From Nilaparvata lugens (taxonomy: Eukaryota > Arthropoda > Insecta > Hemiptera > Delphacidae), in NCBI RefSeq assembly GCF_014356525.2, contig NC_052505.1, positions 17,244,135 to 17,308,134 of the forward strand: a stretch of 64,000 nt of DNA, in the 5' to 3' direction. Shown piece by piece: positions 61,612-64,000 of the stretch (position 1 is the stretch's first letter; every line of letters starts with the position of its first letter). Under the pieces are notes generated by a model, which was given only the letters and a program-made list of their open reading frames with translations, was not told the origin of the DNA and made no database searches. Position numbers and translations under genes: made by a program.

Positions 61612-62787
61612 ATAGAAAGGATGCAGCGTCTATTCAATGCGAACTGTGTAGGTTTGGATATATTGGTGGGTCGGTTGATTGGATTGTCGAAATAGGGTTG
61701 ACTTTAGGAAGGCAGAGAATCGGCTACGCTGTCCTCCACAGCCAGTATAACTTGGATCTCACTTCGGTGATAAGTCTAGTAATTAATAATTATTATTAAA
61801 CTAAAATCACAATTAAATGCTGTAATTATTCATTAATTAGCATTTGAACAAATCCAACTACCAATTTATTTCCATCTGTGTCTAGTAATTGCATAATCAG
61901 TAATAAAATCAATAAATCTAGTCAAGTATGAGACGAATTATGAATGAGATGTATGTATGAATGGTTTGGAACAGGATGGTGAGTCAACAACCGAGATGGA
62001 CGTGGATGTGGAGCCGGAGGGCGAGTCTCGCACCACCATGGACTCGTTGGTTCTACACGAGCACGAGGCTCTGTCGAGGGCGAGCGACCTCGAGGACGTG
62101 CAACTGCTCATCGATGACGACTTCGAGGGTCCCCTCGAGCCGGCCGTCGAATCCGCCATACAGGCCAAGTGGAGCAAGATTCTCGGGCTGATGTTGAGAT
62201 TGTCGTAAGTGTAACTTCCACTTCATATATTGACCCAAAATACATAATTTATTAAACAAAACTCCATATAAATAATACCACGAATGAATAAATGGAATTA
62301 TTGAATGATCTAAATAATGAATAGTTAAACATATAATATTTCAATTGCAATTAAAAAGTACAAATTTGCTTCTCGTAAATAGTAAAGAAGTAAGATTACA
62401 GTTAATTTCGACTCAATTTAAGAGATAAACCTCCATTATAATTATGACCACGAAGGAAAAACTAGGCTGAGCCTGTGCCCAAATTTTGATAAAAAGTTAA
62501 TGTTGTCCAAAGTATTATTAGGTTATGAAATCACACATTACTGCTTCGCCTAAACATAGTTTTTCACTTTATTCACTCGTGCCCTTTTTCGTTTTTCAAC
62601 ACATGCCTAGTTCCGATTGTTATGCATTCTCAAGTGTCGAAATAAAGTAATGATTATGATAAAAATAAAACATCTCTTTCTTGAAACATTAAAAATATAA
62701 TTATAGTTTATCTAAATCACATTTTTCATGCATATTAGCTGAAACCGGTTGACAACCAATGAACGCGGCGTACAACTGATCGGTTTA
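61612..62787. repeat. Giant palindrome, left arm
   Basis: Reverse complement of 62813-64000 at roughly 98-99% identity. Differences are mostly one-base length changes in runs (for example GTTCCG against GTTTCCG and CACTTTATTC against CACTTTTATTC). This arm is 12 bases shorter than the other over the shared length. Its true left limit is unknown because the partner arm is cut by the window edge. Confidence 0.97.
61975..62204 (+). pseudogene. Inverted, frameshifted copy of PDZ-gene exon 1
   Basis: Same sequence as the exon at 63405-63635 but on the opposite strand and 230 rather than 231 bases long. One C is missing in the GGGC-CTG stretch near 62184-62189, so the frame passes from KWSKILG into LMLRLS and a stop. 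It keeps the AG and GTAAGT flanks. It cannot serve the minus-strand gene and is a copy or an assembly artefact. Confidence 0.9.
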
Positions 62788-62812
62788 ATACAATGTGTAT
62801 TAGCTAATTGTA
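62788..62812. repeat. Palindrome centre, 25-base spacer
   Basis: The arms meet at CGGTTTA (62781-62787) and TAAACCG (62813-62819). Within the spacer TACAAT (62789-62794) pairs with ATTGTA (62807-62812), so after one bulged base the stem continues and the final loop is only 12 bases. Confidence 0.95.
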
Positions 62813-64000
62813 TAAACCGATCAGTTGTACGCCGCGTTCATTGGTTGTCAAACCGGTTTCAGCTAATATGCATGAAAAAATGTGATTTAGATAAACTATA
62901 ATTATATTTTTAATGTTTCAAGAAAGAGATGTTTTATTTTTATCATAATCATTACTTTATTTCGACACTTGAGAATGCATAACAATCGGAAACTAGGCAT
63001 GTGTTGAAAAACGAAAAAGGGCACGAGTGAATAAAAGTGAAAAACTATGTTTAGGCGAAGCAGTAATGTGTGATTTCATAACCTAATAATACTTTGGACA
63101 ACATTAACTTTTTATCAAAATTTGGGCACAGGCTCATCCTAGTTTTTCCTTCGTGGTCATAATATTATAAATGGAGGTTTATCTCTTAAATTGAGTCGAA
63201 ATTAACTGTAATCTTACTTCTTTACTAATTTAAGAGAAGCAAGTTTGTACTTTTTAATTGCAATTGAAATATTATATGTTTAACTATTCATTATTTAGAT
63301 CATTCAATAATTCCATTTATTCATTCGTGGTATTATTTATATGGAGTTTTGTTTAATAAATTAATGTATTTTGGGTCAATATATGAAGTGGAAGTTACAC
63401 TTACGACAATCTCAACATCAGGCCCGAGAATCTTGCTCCACTTGGCCTGTATGGCGGATTCGACGGCCGGCTCGAGGGGACCCTCGAAGTCGTCATCGAT
63501 GAGCAGTTGCACGTCCTCGAGGTCGCTCGCCCTCGACAGAGCCTCGTGCTCGTGTAGAACCAACGAGTCCATGGTGGTGCGAGACTCGCCCTCCGGCTCC
63601 ACATCCACGTCCATCTCGGTTGTTGACTCACCATCCTGTTCCAAACCATTCATACATACATCTCATTCATAATTCGTCTCATACTTGACTAGATTTATTG
63701 ATTTTATTACTGATTATGCAATTACTAGACACAGATGGAAATAAATGGTAGTTGGATTTGTTCAAATGCTAATTAATGAATAATTACAGCATTTAATTGT
63801 GATTTTAGTTTAATAATAATTATTAATTACTAGAGACTTATCACCGAAGTGAGATCCAAGTTATACTGGCTGTGGAGGACAGCGTAGCCGATTCTCTGCC
63901 TTCCTAAAGTCAACCCTATTTCGACAATCCAATCAACCGACCCACCAAATATATCCAAACCTACACAGTTCGCATTGAATAGACGCTGCATCCTTTCTAT
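62813..64000. repeat. Giant palindrome, right arm (cut by window edge)
   Basis: Reverse complement of the left arm, continuing to the last base of the window. It contains the intact, correctly oriented exon 1 of the PDZ gene. Confidence 0.97.
63405..63635 (-). CDS. Patj: Multi-PDZ scaffold gene, first exon in window (acidic linker before the PDZ pair)
   Basis: Seventy-seven codons: DGESTTEMDVDVEPEGESRT, MDSLVLHEHEALSRASDLED, VQLLIDDDFEGPLEPAVESA and IQAKWSKILGPDVEIV. KW.KILG...EIVV immediately precedes the first PDZ of the pair in MUPP1/INADL proteins, which fixes both family and order. Acceptor GGAACAG|GAT, donor GTC|GTAAGT, both phase 0. These proteins are scaffolds; in flies Patj works with Crumbs and Stardust at the apical junction, binding through L27 and PDZ domains. 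The L27 and earlier PDZ exons should be beyond the right edge. Confidence 0.88.

Overview
The window looks like nuclear DNA of an insect, most likely a hemipteran and possibly a planthopper. The reasons are AT-rich introns tens of kilobases long, short GC-rich phase-0 exons of a conserved animal polarity gene, dense small inverted-repeat elements, RTE-type and other non-LTR retrotransposons, mariner and hAT remnants, and very large simple arrays. The planthopper guess rests on my impression of the repeat families (e.g. termini reading TAGTGAGGTCCACGTTATAA) and was not tested. Nothing here is bacterial.

Right part (about 29.3 to 64 kb, minus strand): one host gene dominates. Seven exons can be placed by reading frame and splice sites at 63635-63405, 59660-59486, 55180-55016, 52469-52227, 44663-44427, 31190-31092 and 29359-29279. 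All are joined in phase 0. They encode about 410 residues of a multi-PDZ scaffold of the Patj / INADL / MUPP1 family: a KWSKILG-type lead-in, one PDZ domain across the first three exons, a linker, a second PDZ domain across exons 4 and 5, then an acidic proline-rich linker. The N-terminal L27 and earlier PDZ domains should lie beyond the right edge. Later PDZ domains were not found to the left. Exon 59660-59486 carries one extra base that breaks its frame. The first exon sits in one arm of a palindrome of more than 2.3 kb (61612-64000) that also holds an inverted, frameshifted copy of it; this may be an assembly artefact or a real inverted duplication.

Left part (1 to 29 kb): no host gene is recognised. 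It holds a GAATA array of about 1 kb between two copies of a 1.1-kb segment (859-4114). A 27-bp minisatellite of nearly 7 kb runs between 9233 and 19588. Into it have gone a 5'-truncated LINE, which itself carries an RTE retrotransposon with a clear target-site duplication, and separately a 1.07-kb hAT-type element with an 8-bp duplication. Each repeat unit contains a CCAAT box, so the array carries a few hundred of them. A CpG-rich block at 24.15-24.33 kb is the best candidate promoter outside the PDZ gene, and a 100-N assembly gap lies at 28096-28195.

Introns of the PDZ gene are full of small mobile elements: at least five copies or fragments of a TA-flanked TAGTGAGGTCC-terminated family, three copies of an AGCTGCGTTTACACC family, two mariner-like remnants, a three-stem foldback element at 42.9-43.7 kb, and several local tandem arrays. 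One array directly abuts exon 44663-44427. The block at 55.4-57.7 kb, with a CRE palindrome, ten tandem units and a terminal hairpin, is the least explained structure in the window.
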